NCBI RefSeq assembly: GCF_025685415.1 | Contig: NZ_JAGSYB010000001.1 | Coordinates: 1,612,001 to 1,676,000 of the forward strand | Reading direction: 5' to 3' | Source: Terriglobus aquaticus | GTDB taxonomy: Bacteria > Acidobacteriota > Terriglobia > Terriglobales > Acidobacteriaceae | DNA: 64,000 nt | Part shown: in pieces, positions 1 to 8,516 of the stretch | Numbering within the stretch: the stretch's first letter is position 1 | Layout: the number at the start of each line of letters is the position of its first letter | Program-made: the position numbers and the translations under genes | The notes under the pieces: model-generated | The model's input: only the letters and a program-made list of their open reading frames with translations | What the model was told of the DNA's origin: nothing | Database searches by the model: none

Positions 1-143
1 GCCGTCGAATTTCCATTAGTTCCTGCCATAGAGTGCCCAGTCGCTGACGGAACGATACGGCCTGATCTTCCGGTAATGGAACAAGGGATGGCCGTTGCTC
101 GCTACGATGTCACCCGTGAAAATGATAGGTTTGGAATCCAAAT

Positions 144-545
144 TCAGGAATGCGCAGGAGAGAATCTGCATGCCTGCGTGCTCTCGCAGCCACTCAGCGC
201 GGTGCGTCGTTCCCCAAAACTGCTTTCCTCCTTATCGTGGAAGGCTTCAGGTGCGACTCGATAGCCGATCTTCGGGATGGTCTCAATGAGATGCTTTCCA
301 CTCGCCGTCTTACCCACTGTCCGGCGAAGCAAGAGAACAGTTTGGGTCAGATTGGATTGTTCAACACAGGCATCTTCCCAAATATGTTTCCGAAAGGCCT
401 CATAAAGCACTGGTTCGCCTTTTGCACGAACGAGGAGGAGCAACACCTTCAACCGCCTTGAAGTGAGCCTTATTCTTCGCCCTCCTTCTTCAAGAAGAAG
501 AGGCCTTCTGTGAAGGGTATAGCGGCTGAAATGATAGGTGTTCAT
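144..545 (-). CDS. Winged-helix (OmpR/PhoB C-terminal type) DNA-binding protein
   Basis: A 133-residue protein whose first ~95 residues read as a Trans_reg_C winged helix: an N-terminal beta strand (YTLHRRPLLLEEGGRRIRLT), the helix LTSRRLKVLLLLVRAKGEPV, the recognition helix in SNLTQTVLLLRRTVG, and the closing hairpin ending IETIPKIGYRVA, which is the classic end of CadC/ToxR-like DNA-binding domains. No receiver domain, membrane segment or TPR region follows; the tail of ~35 residues is nondescript. The start at 545 (MNTYHF) is chosen over an upstream in-frame ATG at 581 because homology-like sequence begins there. It lies 3' of the CHAT-like cassette on the same strand but 578 bases away, so control of that cassette is only possible, not shown. 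The short length could also mean a truncated regulator. Confidence 0.72.
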   Translation of the reverse strand: MNTYHFSRYTLHRRPLLLEEGGRRIRLTSRRLKVLLLLVRAKGEPVLYEAFRKHIWEDACVEQSNLTQTVLLLRRTVGKTASGKHLIETIPKIGYRVAPEAFHDKEESSFGERRTALSGCESTQACRFSPAHS

Positions 546-1122
546 AGCTTGCACCTGAGAGAATAGACACTGACAGATCAACTCTTAACTCGTTGAAGCT
601 CTTTTGGAACAGCTTTTTTAGAGTTCCTTCAATGTCGGCAGAGTCGATTGCGCGGCATCGAGGGACGCACGTTGCGCAAGCCAATCTTCTTCTCCCAGTA
701 CTCTTCCGCGCGGGATACTCGCCGAGTCGCTAGTAATCGGACCGGTGTCGTAAGTGCATTGGCCTGTTCTCGCCGATCGAGAACAAGCTCATCCAGAATG
801 GCGAATGATGTTCCACCTCGCCAAACCTGTCCTCGGCATTACGCTGCCTGCTAACCTTCTCGCTCGCGGAAGCTCAGCATAGTGCCGTCAGGGTGGCTAG
901 AAGCTGTTTATGAGGCGCACCCTTGCCCGCTCTCACAGTCCAATGCGGTTGACTGCCCATCATTCGGAGTTTGCGTTTAGCTTCGAACTACTGTCGCGAA
1001 CCATGTCCGGCTGCCGGATGCGTTCGGCCACGCACTCGATGCTCGAGAACCGAAGCCGCCGCTTCCAAGCAGACCTCACCGCTGGCCGACTTGACTACAC
1101 AAAGGGTGAGATCCAATGCCCG
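546..1122. other. Stretch without a convincing gene; possible coding remnant
   Basis: No start-to-stop gene is convincing here. On the minus strand 629..847 is an open frame of about 72 codons with protein-like composition (it contains FAILDELVLDRREQANAL) but no ATG, GTG or TTG near its upstream end. It may be the tail of a decayed gene. Nothing else could be recognised. Confidence 0.3.
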
Positions 1123-1512
1123 CTACTTACCTGACGCCAGCAACAATTGGATCAGCTGCATCGTCTCGCTGGCCGGCAATTGTCGTGCCATGACCAGCAC
1201 CGTGTCGGTACGGACCTTCTCCCGCCAGAAACTTAACATCTGCGGAGCAATCGCTGCAAACGAGATGCCTGTCGCCGTGAACAGGCCCGTAATCGCCAGC
1301 GTGTTTGCACGGTAGACATAGATCAGAAAGCAGCAACCCGCAAACACGGCCACCAAAGCTCCGATACAGAGCCGAAAATACATCTCGTTGTTGGTAATCA
1401 CCGTTTTCAGGTCGGCAATAAGCTGTTCTTGTGAAGGCTGGGTCTCTTGGGCGGCTACCGCTTCACCTAGATGGTAAGAACGCGCACCTAATACGTCTCT
1501 TAGCCTTCTCAT
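1123..1512 (-). CDS. Small two-helix membrane protein, third gene of the CHAT-like cassette
   Basis: A 129-residue protein with a hydrophilic N-terminal ~44 residues, two hydrophobic segments (about 46-66, FRLCIGALVAVFAGCCFLIY, and about 70-95, LAITGLFTATGISFAAIAPQ) and a short soluble tail. The start ATG shares four bases (ATGA) with the stop of the CHAT-like gene, so the two are almost certainly translationally coupled. The architecture resembles the small two-transmembrane domains that accompany prokaryotic conflict effectors such as the TRADD-N-associated membrane domain. That resemblance is an impression from layout, not a match I could test. It could anchor or be a target of the putative protease, or form a membrane-damaging effector. 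Function otherwise unknown. Confidence 0.75.
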   Translation of the reverse strand: MRRLRDVLGARSYHLGEAVAAQETQPSQEQLIADLKTVITNNEMYFRLCIGALVAVFAGCCFLIYVYRANTLAITGLFTATGISFAAIAPQMLSFWREKVRTDTVLVMARQLPASETMQLIQLLLASGK

Positions 1513-2429
1513 CCTTTTCTCCTGAACGTCTCGCGAACGTCAAAGCTGGCTTCGGGGAAAGTTTTAGCCGTCCGGTGAATACGGTCGATGACCTGGCGAT
1601 AGAAAGCCATTCGGACTGAAAGGTCAGCGCTTTGTTCATTGCATAGGCAGTGCGTGCCGGGACACGCATCGTGGATCAATTGCGCGAGCAGCACGGAATT
1701 GCATACCGTCAGGTCTAGCCAGGAAGGCATCCGTTCGGGAAGCCCGGCCAGAATGTCGGTGACCGTCTGAAAGCCTTCGCTGAATTCCACTGCTGCTCCC
1801 CGGCGGAACATGCCCGGAGCAGCATCTTCAAGCTGCAGCCTGCGAAGTTGCCACTGCACCTGCTGCGCGGTCAGAAAACCTGCCTGCTTGGCAGCCGGGC
1901 TGTTCTCGTTCAGACGGCCTTCCAGCGCGCGGTTCAGCAAAGCGAGCAACTCGCCTGCTTCCATCTCGCGATCCATCGCCACTTCGCAGTCCATCGCGAT
2001 CAACGTCTGCCGCAACGTAAAATCACTCCACGCCAGTTTGGCTAACGCCTCTGCATCGGTCAGATCGCTTTTGCGAAAACGGGCGCTTCTCCAGTGCGCC
2101 ACCAGCGACACCACTGGCCAGGAGCGGCAAAGTTCATACCAGTCCTCCAGCCGTGCGTTGCGGATCACTCGCACACCTAACCGCTCCACATGCCGCAGCA
2201 AGTCCTCGATCATTCCAGCCAGGGGCGCATATTTCCCCCAGCGCTGCACGGGAGACAGATATCGATACTCGGGGCGGTCGTTTTCCCGGACGAACGTTCC
2301 CTCTTCTCCTTCCTCAAAGGCTCGCACGAATGTCTCCACCTGGAGAGGCACGCAAACCGCGATGGCACAGTTACGCGGCTCTGTTACCGCTTGGCCCCAA
2401 CCCGCTTGGCCGCCTGTCCTCCACAACAT
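1509..2429 (-). CDS. Divergent CHAT-like (caspase-fold) putative cysteine protease
   Basis: A 306-residue protein. After an N-terminal strand (NCAIAVCVPLQ, ~20-30) comes a helix and strand (APLAGMIEDLLRH then VRVIRN, ~68-91), the strand PVVSLVAHW placing a candidate catalytic histidine at 112, a ~120-residue variable region, the strand WLDLTVCNS placing a candidate catalytic cysteine at 243, then a strand (THCLCNE) and the helix DLSVRMAFYRQVIDRI. This order, with His at the end of one core strand and Cys at the end of the next, is that of CHAT and other clan CD peptidases. The usual HG after the histidine is HW here, so it is divergent. The ATG at 2429 has an AGGAAGGA-like ribosome site 5 bases upstream; the gene overlaps its upstream neighbour by 59 bases and its downstream neighbour by 4. 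Family call moderate; peptidase activity inferred. Confidence 0.65.
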   Translation of the reverse strand: MLWRTGGQAGWGQAVTEPRNCAIAVCVPLQVETFVRAFEEGEEGTFVRENDRPEYRYLSPVQRWGKYAPLAGMIEDLLRHVERLGVRVIRNARLEDWYELCRSWPVVSLVAHWRSARFRKSDLTDAEALAKLAWSDFTLRQTLIAMDCEVAMDREMEAGELLALLNRALEGRLNENSPAAKQAGFLTAQQVQWQLRRLQLEDAAPGMFRRGAAVEFSEGFQTVTDILAGLPERMPSWLDLTVCNSVLLAQLIHDACPGTHCLCNEQSADLSVRMAFYRQVIDRIHRTAKTFPEASFDVRETFRRKG

Positions 2430-5400
2430 ATAGGTCCTTCCTCTGCGAGTTCACGAGATGAATATCCACCTTCCTAATGCCGGGATGAGCCTTCTGCAAG
2501 TCGATTTCAAGTCGTCGGAGCGCAAAAAACAGATCGGCTTGTTCCGAGACGGCGTGGAGCAGGACACCAATCTGTTGGGGAAGCAAAGCTGCGGCCGAGG
2601 CCATATCTGAAAAGAACAGGCGGATGCGGATCAACAGCGGCTTACCAAACCAGCCTTTCGCCGGAATCTCAAGGCTCGCGTCTATGACCGCATGTCCGTC
2701 GACCATGTGCGGTGCGGAAACCTCCCGCACTGTTGCCTTAGAAAGGTCGTACTCGGCCGTAAGTGCGCGGATATCTTCCTCGGACATGGAACCTTCAAAG
2801 CTGGCATCTACCGCTTCGTGGTCCTTCATCTGCGCTTCGGTACTGCGCACGAACCCTCGACCTTCTTCTTCATCCACACCTTGAAAATGCAGATGGAGGC
2901 TATCCGCGCCTAAGGTATCTTCGGCTGTAGAGCGCACCGCTTCTACAGCCGCCGGCAGGTTGTCCGCCTGCATGTGCAGGCCCGCCGGACCCACGATGTC
3001 ATAGCGGTGGTCCGCAACGCGCGATACGATTATCACCGGTTTCGCTTGTTTCGCTTTGCCTGCGGAGAACGCGGCAACAAGCCGGCTCCTCTCAGGATCC
3101 GGTGCGTCTTTAGTGCTCCACCATCCCGGCGTGTCTCCGCCGTCCGGCACCTGCCTAGGGTCAAAGCCCATGCTCGCGCCTTCGGCAAACCGGCCGCCGC
3201 GCGGGTACAGGCTGTCGGTGAGCGTGCGCAAATCGCTCGCCTGGTCCTTTAGCATCCCTTGAATTTCCCGCTTCAGCACCTCCGGATCTTTCTCCGCGTC
3301 CCGTCCCGCAAGGCGGGCAGTCTCCGGTATCTTTTCAGCGTCGGCTTCGCTGTGGTACACCACCGCGTGACCATCCTCCGTAGTGACACGCACCTCACCC
3401 GCCCGCAGCGAACTGTCCACCTTAAAGTCCGTCACGGCTGCGGAAAGATTGTGCCCACCGGTGGCGCCGGCGACCTCGCCCATTGCGGTCGAAAACACCA
3501 CGGACGGCGTGTGTATCCAGATCGATCCGGATCGGCTGTTAGCCTCATTTTCGTAAAGCATTCCTGCTACTGTCCGAAACTCAGCAGACAGAACGGGTTG
3601 CAGCGCCGACGATACGCGCTGGCACAGATGTGCGATCGTCCGCGTATCCTTGTCGCTGCTAGCGGCTCCTGACCGAGCTGCTGCGGGATCGGCGATGCAC
3701 GCGATCAACTCGTCGTACTGCTCCGGCGAAGCCTCTTCCGAGAACTTCTCCAAAAGGCCGTGCGCATCGCGGATGCTGGCGCTCACCGGGTCGTCGCCCT
3801 GGAATAAAGGATCACTGTCCTTTTTCTCCGTGATAGCTTTGATGAGCTGACCGGTTTTTTCCTTCAGTACAGAGACAGCATGATGCTCGTGATTGCCCGG
3901 AGTGGCCTTGATGCCAAAGTGGGTAAATATCTGGTACAGACCGGCATACTGCACCACACGCACCAGATTCGGGTCGCTGAGCTGGCTGTAGTATCCGTAT
4001 GCCGTGTCCTCAGCTTGCCGCAGATTCGCATTATCCAGCGCTAAGTAATCGATTGGAAGTGAGCCGAGCTGGTTCAAGGAAAACACCTCGAAGCCGGAAA
4101 ACTGTGACACGTAGCCAGCACCGCGAGTGTTCCAGTTAAACAAGACCTCGTTTGTGTTTGCCTCCCGGTTCAGTGGTTTTCGAAACGGATAGGTTGCGGG
4201 ATCAGGATAGGGGAAATTGACATACCGGATTAGCCCATGCATCGACCAAGATTTGAGCATCTGGTCCGTAATATTTAAGAGGCTGCCGTATTCCGTGTCG
4301 AGGAGCTGGTCGCTCAGGTAGATCGGTGCCCAGTCAATTTTTTCCGCGCCGTTTCCGGTCTGGTCTGTCTTGCCTGCCCACAAAAACTTGCGCTCGTAAC
4401 TCTGCTCCAACTCCCCGGTGTTCGCCGACGCCAGTTGCAGGATCGTCTCTGTCCGGAGTGGAGGCATCCACGCAATCGACGTCGATCGAGTCCGCCCCAC
4501 GATCGCCACCTTCTTGGCGGATCCGATCGCTCCTAATATCAGGTCAGAATCGACGGCAAACTCCCGTGCTTCCACGCTCGACTTGTCCAGGTTAGCGTCC
4601 TCGCCCACGCACCACACTACGAGGCCAGGTTCGGCCGTTGCGTACACCCCATGCGCGCCCGAATCCAGCAGCGTCTGTAATGTCACGGAGTTCCCGCCCA
4701 GAACTGGTCGCAGTCTCAACACCTCCGGATCCGACGGTTTCGCTCTGTGCGGAAGGGCGGCAAGGAAGAACATCAAAAACACCAGCGTCAGAAACGTGAG
4801 CGACAAAGGCCGGCTCCTGCGCAGCAGCTTGCGCGCAAGCCACAGGTATACGAACAGGATCGCCAGCAGAACGGAGATAGCCGCGATCGAAAACGAGGAA
4901 GGCCGCTCCCGTGTTCCACCGATCAGCCAGCGGTTTAATTGCGAAGAGGTCACATGCAAGTTCAGATCGGTGCCCGGGGCGGTCTCTCGCACTCCATTCA
5001 CTGGTACGGTGTATGCCTTGTACGCCGTGCCGAATAGCGTCCTGTGGAGCGCGATCACCAACTCTTGGATCTGTTCGTCCCTACACGGACGCAAACGCAT
5101 CACGATGTCTTTGACCCAGCCGTCCACGCCGAATCGCTTCTTCGCCGTTTCCGTCGAAGCGATGCACGGTGACAGCCTGCTCACATCGTCGAGAGCTACG
5201 TTGGGCGGAGGCTCCGAAACGATCAGGGTCCGGCTGCCATCCTCACCTGACCGAGAGAGCGCGACGACCTGAAGGTGGAACGGATGAGATGTGCGAAAAC
5301 TTTGCCACGCTTCAATCTGCGCGCCTGAAGCGCTCGTCCCGTCCGCCTCTTGGCTATGAGCGCAAGGAGAGATCGATAGAAAAGTCAGAAGCGACGTCAA

Positions 5401-5430
5401 GATAAAGTAACTAGCCCTGCTATGGCGCAT
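2371..5430 (-). CDS. Large exported/membrane protein of unknown family, first gene of the CHAT-like cassette
   Basis: A 1019-residue protein starting at MRHSRASYF. This start has AGGAG 5 bases upstream and opens a clear signal peptide ending near CAHSQEADG; an in-frame ATG 44 codons earlier lacks both. Residues ~30-175 are a soluble domain. Two hydrophobic helices follow (FSIAAISVLLAILFVYLWL, ~180-200, and LSLTFLTLVFLMFFLAAL, ~210-227), separated by a basic loop (ARKLLRRSRP) that by the positive-inside rule is cytoplasmic. The remaining ~790 residues would then be periplasmic. I recognise no domain in it; the middle is rich in aromatic residues and the last ~300 residues in acidic, helix-forming sequence. 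It overlaps the CHAT-like gene by 59 bases, implying one operon. It might be the sensor or substrate of the protease, but its likely periplasmic placement makes direct contact uncertain. Confidence 0.8.
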   Translation of the reverse strand: MRHSRASYFILTSLLTFLSISPCAHSQEADGTSASGAQIEAWQSFRTSHPFHLQVVALSRSGEDGSRTLIVSEPPPNVALDDVSRLSPCIASTETAKKRFGVDGWVKDIVMRLRPCRDEQIQELVIALHRTLFGTAYKAYTVPVNGVRETAPGTDLNLHVTSSQLNRWLIGGTRERPSSFSIAAISVLLAILFVYLWLARKLLRRSRPLSLTFLTLVFLMFFLAALPHRAKPSDPEVLRLRPVLGGNSVTLQTLLDSGAHGVYATAEPGLVVWCVGEDANLDKSSVEAREFAVDSDLILGAIGSAKKVAIVGRTRSTSIAWMPPLRTETILQLASANTGELEQSYERKFLWAGKTDQTGNGAEKIDWAPIYLSDQLLDTEYGSLLNITDQMLKSWSMHGLIRYVNFPYPDPATYPFRKPLNREANTNEVLFNWNTRGAGYVSQFSGFEVFSLNQLGSLPIDYLALDNANLRQAEDTAYGYYSQLSDPNLVRVVQYAGLYQIFTHFGIKATPGNHEHHAVSVLKEKTGQLIKAITEKKDSDPLFQGDDPVSASIRDAHGLLEKFSEEASPEQYDELIACIADPAAARSGAASSDKDTRTIAHLCQRVSSALQPVLSAEFRTVAGMLYENEANSRSGSIWIHTPSVVFSTAMGEVAGATGGHNLSAAVTDFKVDSSLRAGEVRVTTEDGHAVVYHSEADAEKIPETARLAGRDAEKDPEVLKREIQGMLKDQASDLRTLTDSLYPRGGRFAEGASMGFDPRQVPDGGDTPGWWSTKDAPDPERSRLVAAFSAGKAKQAKPVIIVSRVADHRYDIVGPAGLHMQADNLPAAVEAVRSTAEDTLGADSLHLHFQGVDEEEGRGFVRSTEAQMKDHEAVDASFEGSMSEEDIRALTAEYDLSKATVREVSAPHMVDGHAVIDASLEIPAKGWFGKPLLIRIRLFFSDMASAAALLPQQIGVLLHAVSEQADLFFALRRLEIDLQKAHPGIRKVDIHLVNSQRKDLYVVEDRRPSGLGPSGNRAA

Positions 5431-6034
5431 ACTCACTCCTGGACAGTCGTTGTTGCGGAGGTGACTGGCCCTGAAAATCACGTGTCTAACGCAACGGTCC
5501 GTCATCAGGCATGCCTGCCCTGATTTGAGGAGGCCCATTCTGTTGAAGAAAGGGGTCTCCACGCGTCACTTGCCTGAGGCGACAGCACGGGAAGTGTGCG
5601 CCAGCATAGCAGGTCTACAGGAGTGTGCAACTACAATATTCTTTTCGCTGCGGACTTTAGCCGCTGCTGAAAAACAGCCTCGAAGGCAGCAGTGGCTTTA
5701 GTCCACCGAACCGAGTACTTCATAACCCGAGGCTGCGCTGTCCGAACGTGTGCTCGTTATGCCGAACGAACAGTTCACGGTGAAAGTCACGATTGCATGC
5801 GCTTCCCAACGGAAGCAAATCGCAAGCCTGCTCACGATTAGTCCAGCGTCCCCGTCATAACCAGTATCCCTTAGTAGAGTTGCTGTGGCTTTGTCACTGC
5901 TATTGCCTCCCCATCGCGGCTGACGGCGAATTCTCGTGCCTCTCAGAAAGCTGAGGCGACTTATTCAGATCGAGATGCGACAACAGATGCGTCTGAAGTG
6001 AACTTAATGATCGCAAACCACACGGAGCCTGCCT
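5431..6034. other. Intergenic region upstream of the CHAT-like cassette
   Basis: About 600 bases without a supported gene. It holds the ribosome site of the 1019-residue protein (AGGAG just above 5430) and presumably the cassette promoter. No repeat, RNA gene or terminator was evident by eye. Confidence 0.5.
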
Positions 6035-6271
6035 CTATTCGGCTATCTCAGGTGGCTCCACTTCGTACGGCTCTACGGGTTCAGGCGGTTCAGGAACTTC
6101 CGGACCTTCTTCGGGGCCGGGGAACGCTGGCGCTGGAATGAGTTGTGGGCCGTCATCCGGGTATAGGTCAGGGACGTTCGATGGCGGGGGGCCTGGCAGG
6201 GTTTCGTAATTCGGCTCTTCGAGCTCCGGTGGTGCAGGCCCGGGTTCTGGTATAGGCGGGTAACTAGACAC
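6035..6271 (-). CDS. Small proline- and glutamate-rich protein
   Basis: A 78-residue protein beginning with GTG at 6271. The start is well supported by AAAGGAG eight bases upstream. Composition is extreme: roughly a third proline and about a fifth glutamate, in runs such as PEPGPAPPELEEP and PEEGPEVPEPPEPVEP, ending PPEIAE, with no hydrophobic core, no signal peptide and almost no basic residues. It is expected to be disordered and strongly acidic. It stands alone between the CHAT-like cassette and the integrative element. I recognise no family; a linker-like or ligand protein for SH3/WW-like or secretion partners is conceivable but not supported. The strong ribosome site argues it is translated. 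Confidence 0.6.
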   Translation of the reverse strand: MSSYPPIPEPGPAPPELEEPNYETLPGPPPSNVPDLYPDDGPQLIPAPAFPGPEEGPEVPEPPEPVEPYEVEPPEIAE

Positions 6272-7261
6272 GGCGCAGTCTCCTTTGGCGAATCTTGAGC
6301 GAACCTAGTTTCTCGAATCGTAGGATAGTTCATCTGACTGATCAACAGGATTCCTAAGTCGCGAAAAGCTTGAGGCCTTCAGCTTCGTCAGATCGTTTCT
6401 CTACCCGGGATCTGCATTGTGTCATGCGTCTTCGCCGCCGTGTTCAGTGAAGCTTTTGTCGGTCGGACGCAGTTCACGCGCGCTGAAGCTCAAGTCGGGC
6501 GACCAGAGAACCTTCGCGGCAGCTGTTAGGTACTGCAGAAGCGATCCGAGTGTCTTCACAGGTCTAATCATTGATGTCAGTGTCGATGTGGCGGCCGCCA
6601 AGATCGTACGGGCCAACTCCAGGCTGATAGGTCCTACAAAGCCCTCGTCCGTTCGCCGGTCAAATCATCAGGCAGGTGCTGATCCCCCTGTGGTTCTACG
6701 AGAAGCGACCGAGCGGGTGAGCTTGCTCCATCCGCCTGTAGCGCCGGTCCACGGACATCCGGCCTTACCCAATTGGGGAAGGTAAAGACGGCGCTGACGT
6801 TTCCGAAGGGCACCGGTTCGCGCTCACGGATACTTTCGAGCAGTGTGGTTGCGCGCAGTGTCTCGCGAAATCGCGGATTCTAAGCGGCGTCCGGATGAAG
6901 CGCGGAGGCGCTCTGCTCCAAGCAGTTAACCGCGTTAGCTCACCACAGAGCCCGAGACAAGTGGTTGGCCCCCACTAGTTGAATCTCAACGAGCGATAAA
7001 TCGCCAATGCACTCGTGGACCATCGAACGAGCGCAAGCGCGGTAGCCTTAAACTCCGGTAGCACGCGAGCCATCGCTTTAGCTTGGAGAACTAACTCCCC
7101 GGAGTCTCCTCTCGCAGACGCACAACAGGCCGCCATGGCGTCAGGATCTGCCAGCTTCGTCGAGAAACATCGACGGCCCGATCAGTTTAACCTCCGCCGG
7201 AGACGATGGCATTACCATTCCCAAAATTGAGAAGTGACCTAGAGACGGGGCAGCGCATCGG
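6272..7261. other. Gene-poor stretch at the left of the integrative element
   Basis: Nearly 1 kb with no reading frame that looks coding on either strand. The longest frames lack ribosome sites and protein-like composition. Probably decayed element DNA. The second attachment site expected for the tRNA-Ser element was looked for here and not seen. Confidence 0.45.
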
Positions 7262-7606
7262 CTACGAAGCTGGAAAGCGGGCCTGAGAATCGAACGTGGT
7301 AGATACCATGCTGCTTGAATCTCTGATTTTGCAGACTTCAGCGAGACACGATGTGACTTGCCGGCGCCTGACCTTGCCCAGAAGTGCTGCAGCGTCCGAA
7401 GCTCTAACCATCACCTCGATCGCGATATCTTGCAAGCTCGCTGTCGATTCGCCGTGCCTTAGCGCGCTGCGACTTGCCTCCCAACGGCTCGCGGCGTCAC
7501 GGTGCTTTATCCATGGATGTGCAGATGTTTCGGTTACGAGGGTGTCTTCTGGAGCGAGCGGAAAGAGCGGTTCATCTTCGTTTTGGTTGTCGATTGCCTC
7601 GTGAGA
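7262..7606 (-). pseudogene. Open frame without a start codon, possible gene remnant
   Basis: A 114-codon open frame on the minus strand between stops at 7607-7609 and 7262-7264. Its translation looks like real protein (for example EPLFPLAPEDTLVTETSAHP and SRWEASRSALRHGESTASLQ), but the first usable start (GTG-ATG) lies more than half way through and has no ribosome site. It could be the body of a gene whose beginning was lost by frameshift. I do not recognise the family. Confidence 0.3.
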
Positions 7607-7714
7607 TCACTTCTCATCGGACGTGGTCTAGCGGCAAAGCCTGAGCGCCCGCTCTTAGCGACTCAGACAAAGCAGAGCAGCGAAGAGCAAGCACCGGGCT
7701 CAGCGAAGAAGGGA

Positions 7715-7957
7715 TCACATGACCCATTCCGTTTCTTTAGACTTGTCATCCTCTTCAAGAGCCTTCCGCGCGGCTGCCGCATAATGCTGCAGGACTTCGA
7801 GCATGCCCTGTTCATTGAGGTAATGCGCCAGGTGCACGAGACAGGCTCTCGCCGGAGCAAGCGTGATGCAAGCGTCCTTTTCGAGGTCTGAAAGGTTAAA
7901 GAGAATCGTCACGCTAGCAGCAGCGCGATCAAGAAGAAGATCGGGTGAATCGGTCAT
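7715..7957 (-). CDS. Small hypothetical protein of the integrative element
   Basis: An 80-residue protein starting MTDSPDLLLDRAAASVTILF. The ATG at 7957 has GAGG eight bases upstream, which decides it over longer in-frame starts at up to 8095. The sequence is mostly helical (SVTILFNLSDLEKDACITL, HLAHYLNEQGMLEVLQHYAA) and ends in a charged tail EEDDKSKETEWVM. There are no membrane segments and no family I recognise. It is the last gene of the minus-strand run that includes the recombinase and the 125-residue protein, so it is likely element cargo or a small regulator. Confidence 0.55.
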   Translation of the reverse strand: MTDSPDLLLDRAAASVTILFNLSDLEKDACITLAPARACLVHLAHYLNEQGMLEVLQHYAAAARKALEEDDKSKETEWVM

Positions 7958-8100
7958 AAATCTAACCTCGGTGTTGTTTGTTGGTGGTGAGGACAAGCAA
8001 CTGGCACTGAGCCCGTCGCCAGCCCGTGGGCGCGATCTAAGATCGCCTCTGTGATTCAGGTGTTCGTTCCAGCGCTCGCTGGTTCTGCGAGGCAACAGGT

Positions 8101-8135
8101 CTGGCTAAAGCTCCTCAGTGAGGAGCTTTAGCCAG
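8101..8135. repeat. Perfect 17-bp inverted repeat just past the 125-residue gene
   Basis: Bases 8101-8117 and 8119-8135 are exact reverse complements around a single central base. The site starts four bases past the stop of the gene at 8139. The minus-strand transcript would form a long hairpin, but no run of T follows it, so it is either a Rho-independent-like processing or terminator structure or a protein-binding palindrome. Its core (8111-8129) recurs exactly at 10708-10726. Confidence 0.7.
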
Positions 8136-8138
8136 CTC

Positions 8139-8516
8139 TCAGGCGGCCTCCTTCATCTCGGGGCTTTCTAACAGTTGCAGTTCGATCAACTTGCTATGGC
8201 CCTGTGTCGCCGGGTTAGGCGTTTTCAGCATCCTGATACGCGTGGCAATCAGCTCCGCGTGAACGCGGAAGCACTGATTGATAGCGCCGTACCCAAGAGG
8301 CTCATCTTGCGGCCACTTGTGACCAAGGTAGTCACGAAGAACCGCCGCCCATTGGCTTGGGCTCTTAGGGCCGCTGCACTGCTCGGCGCGCTCTCTGAGC
8401 AGCCCGCAGAGCGGTTCAAAAAAACGCACGGTCTTGTATAGCTCGAGCTGATCTCCGCGACGAAGTAGAAGATTCCTGCGTGAGATGGATCGTGTTGGTG
8501 GGAGGTCGGTGTACAC
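8139..8516 (-). CDS. Hypothetical protein (125 aa) with a near-perfect ribosome site
   Basis: Starts with GTG at 8516, preceded by AGGAGGTGA only a few bases upstream, an almost ideal anti-16S match, so this frame is very likely translated. The protein is basic and helical (RRNLLLRRGDQLELYKTVRF, FRVHAELIATRIRML) with no membrane segment and no domain I can name. Its first 268 bases lie inside the out-of-frame 3' end of the serine recombinase. That overlap suggests the recombinase originally stopped before ~8520 and now reads on through this gene. Likely element cargo or an accessory DNA-binding protein; function unknown. Confidence 0.6.
   Translation of the reverse strand: MYTDLPPTRSISRRNLLLRRGDQLELYKTVRFFEPLCGLLRERAEQCSGPKSPSQWAAVLRDYLGHKWPQDEPLGYGAINQCFRVHAELIATRIRMLKTPNPATQGHSKLIELQLLESPEMKEAA

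Noticed and set aside
6417-6785. A 122-codon plus-strand frame in the gene-poor flank of the element
   Set aside because: No ribosome site, no protein-like pattern, and a competing frame on the minus strand of equal quality.
7280-7300. A match to part of the tRNA-Ser T-arm (gaatcgaacgtgg) considered as the left attachment site
   Set aside because: Only about eight bases agree with the tRNA 3' region and the match does not extend, so it is not a credible att repeat.
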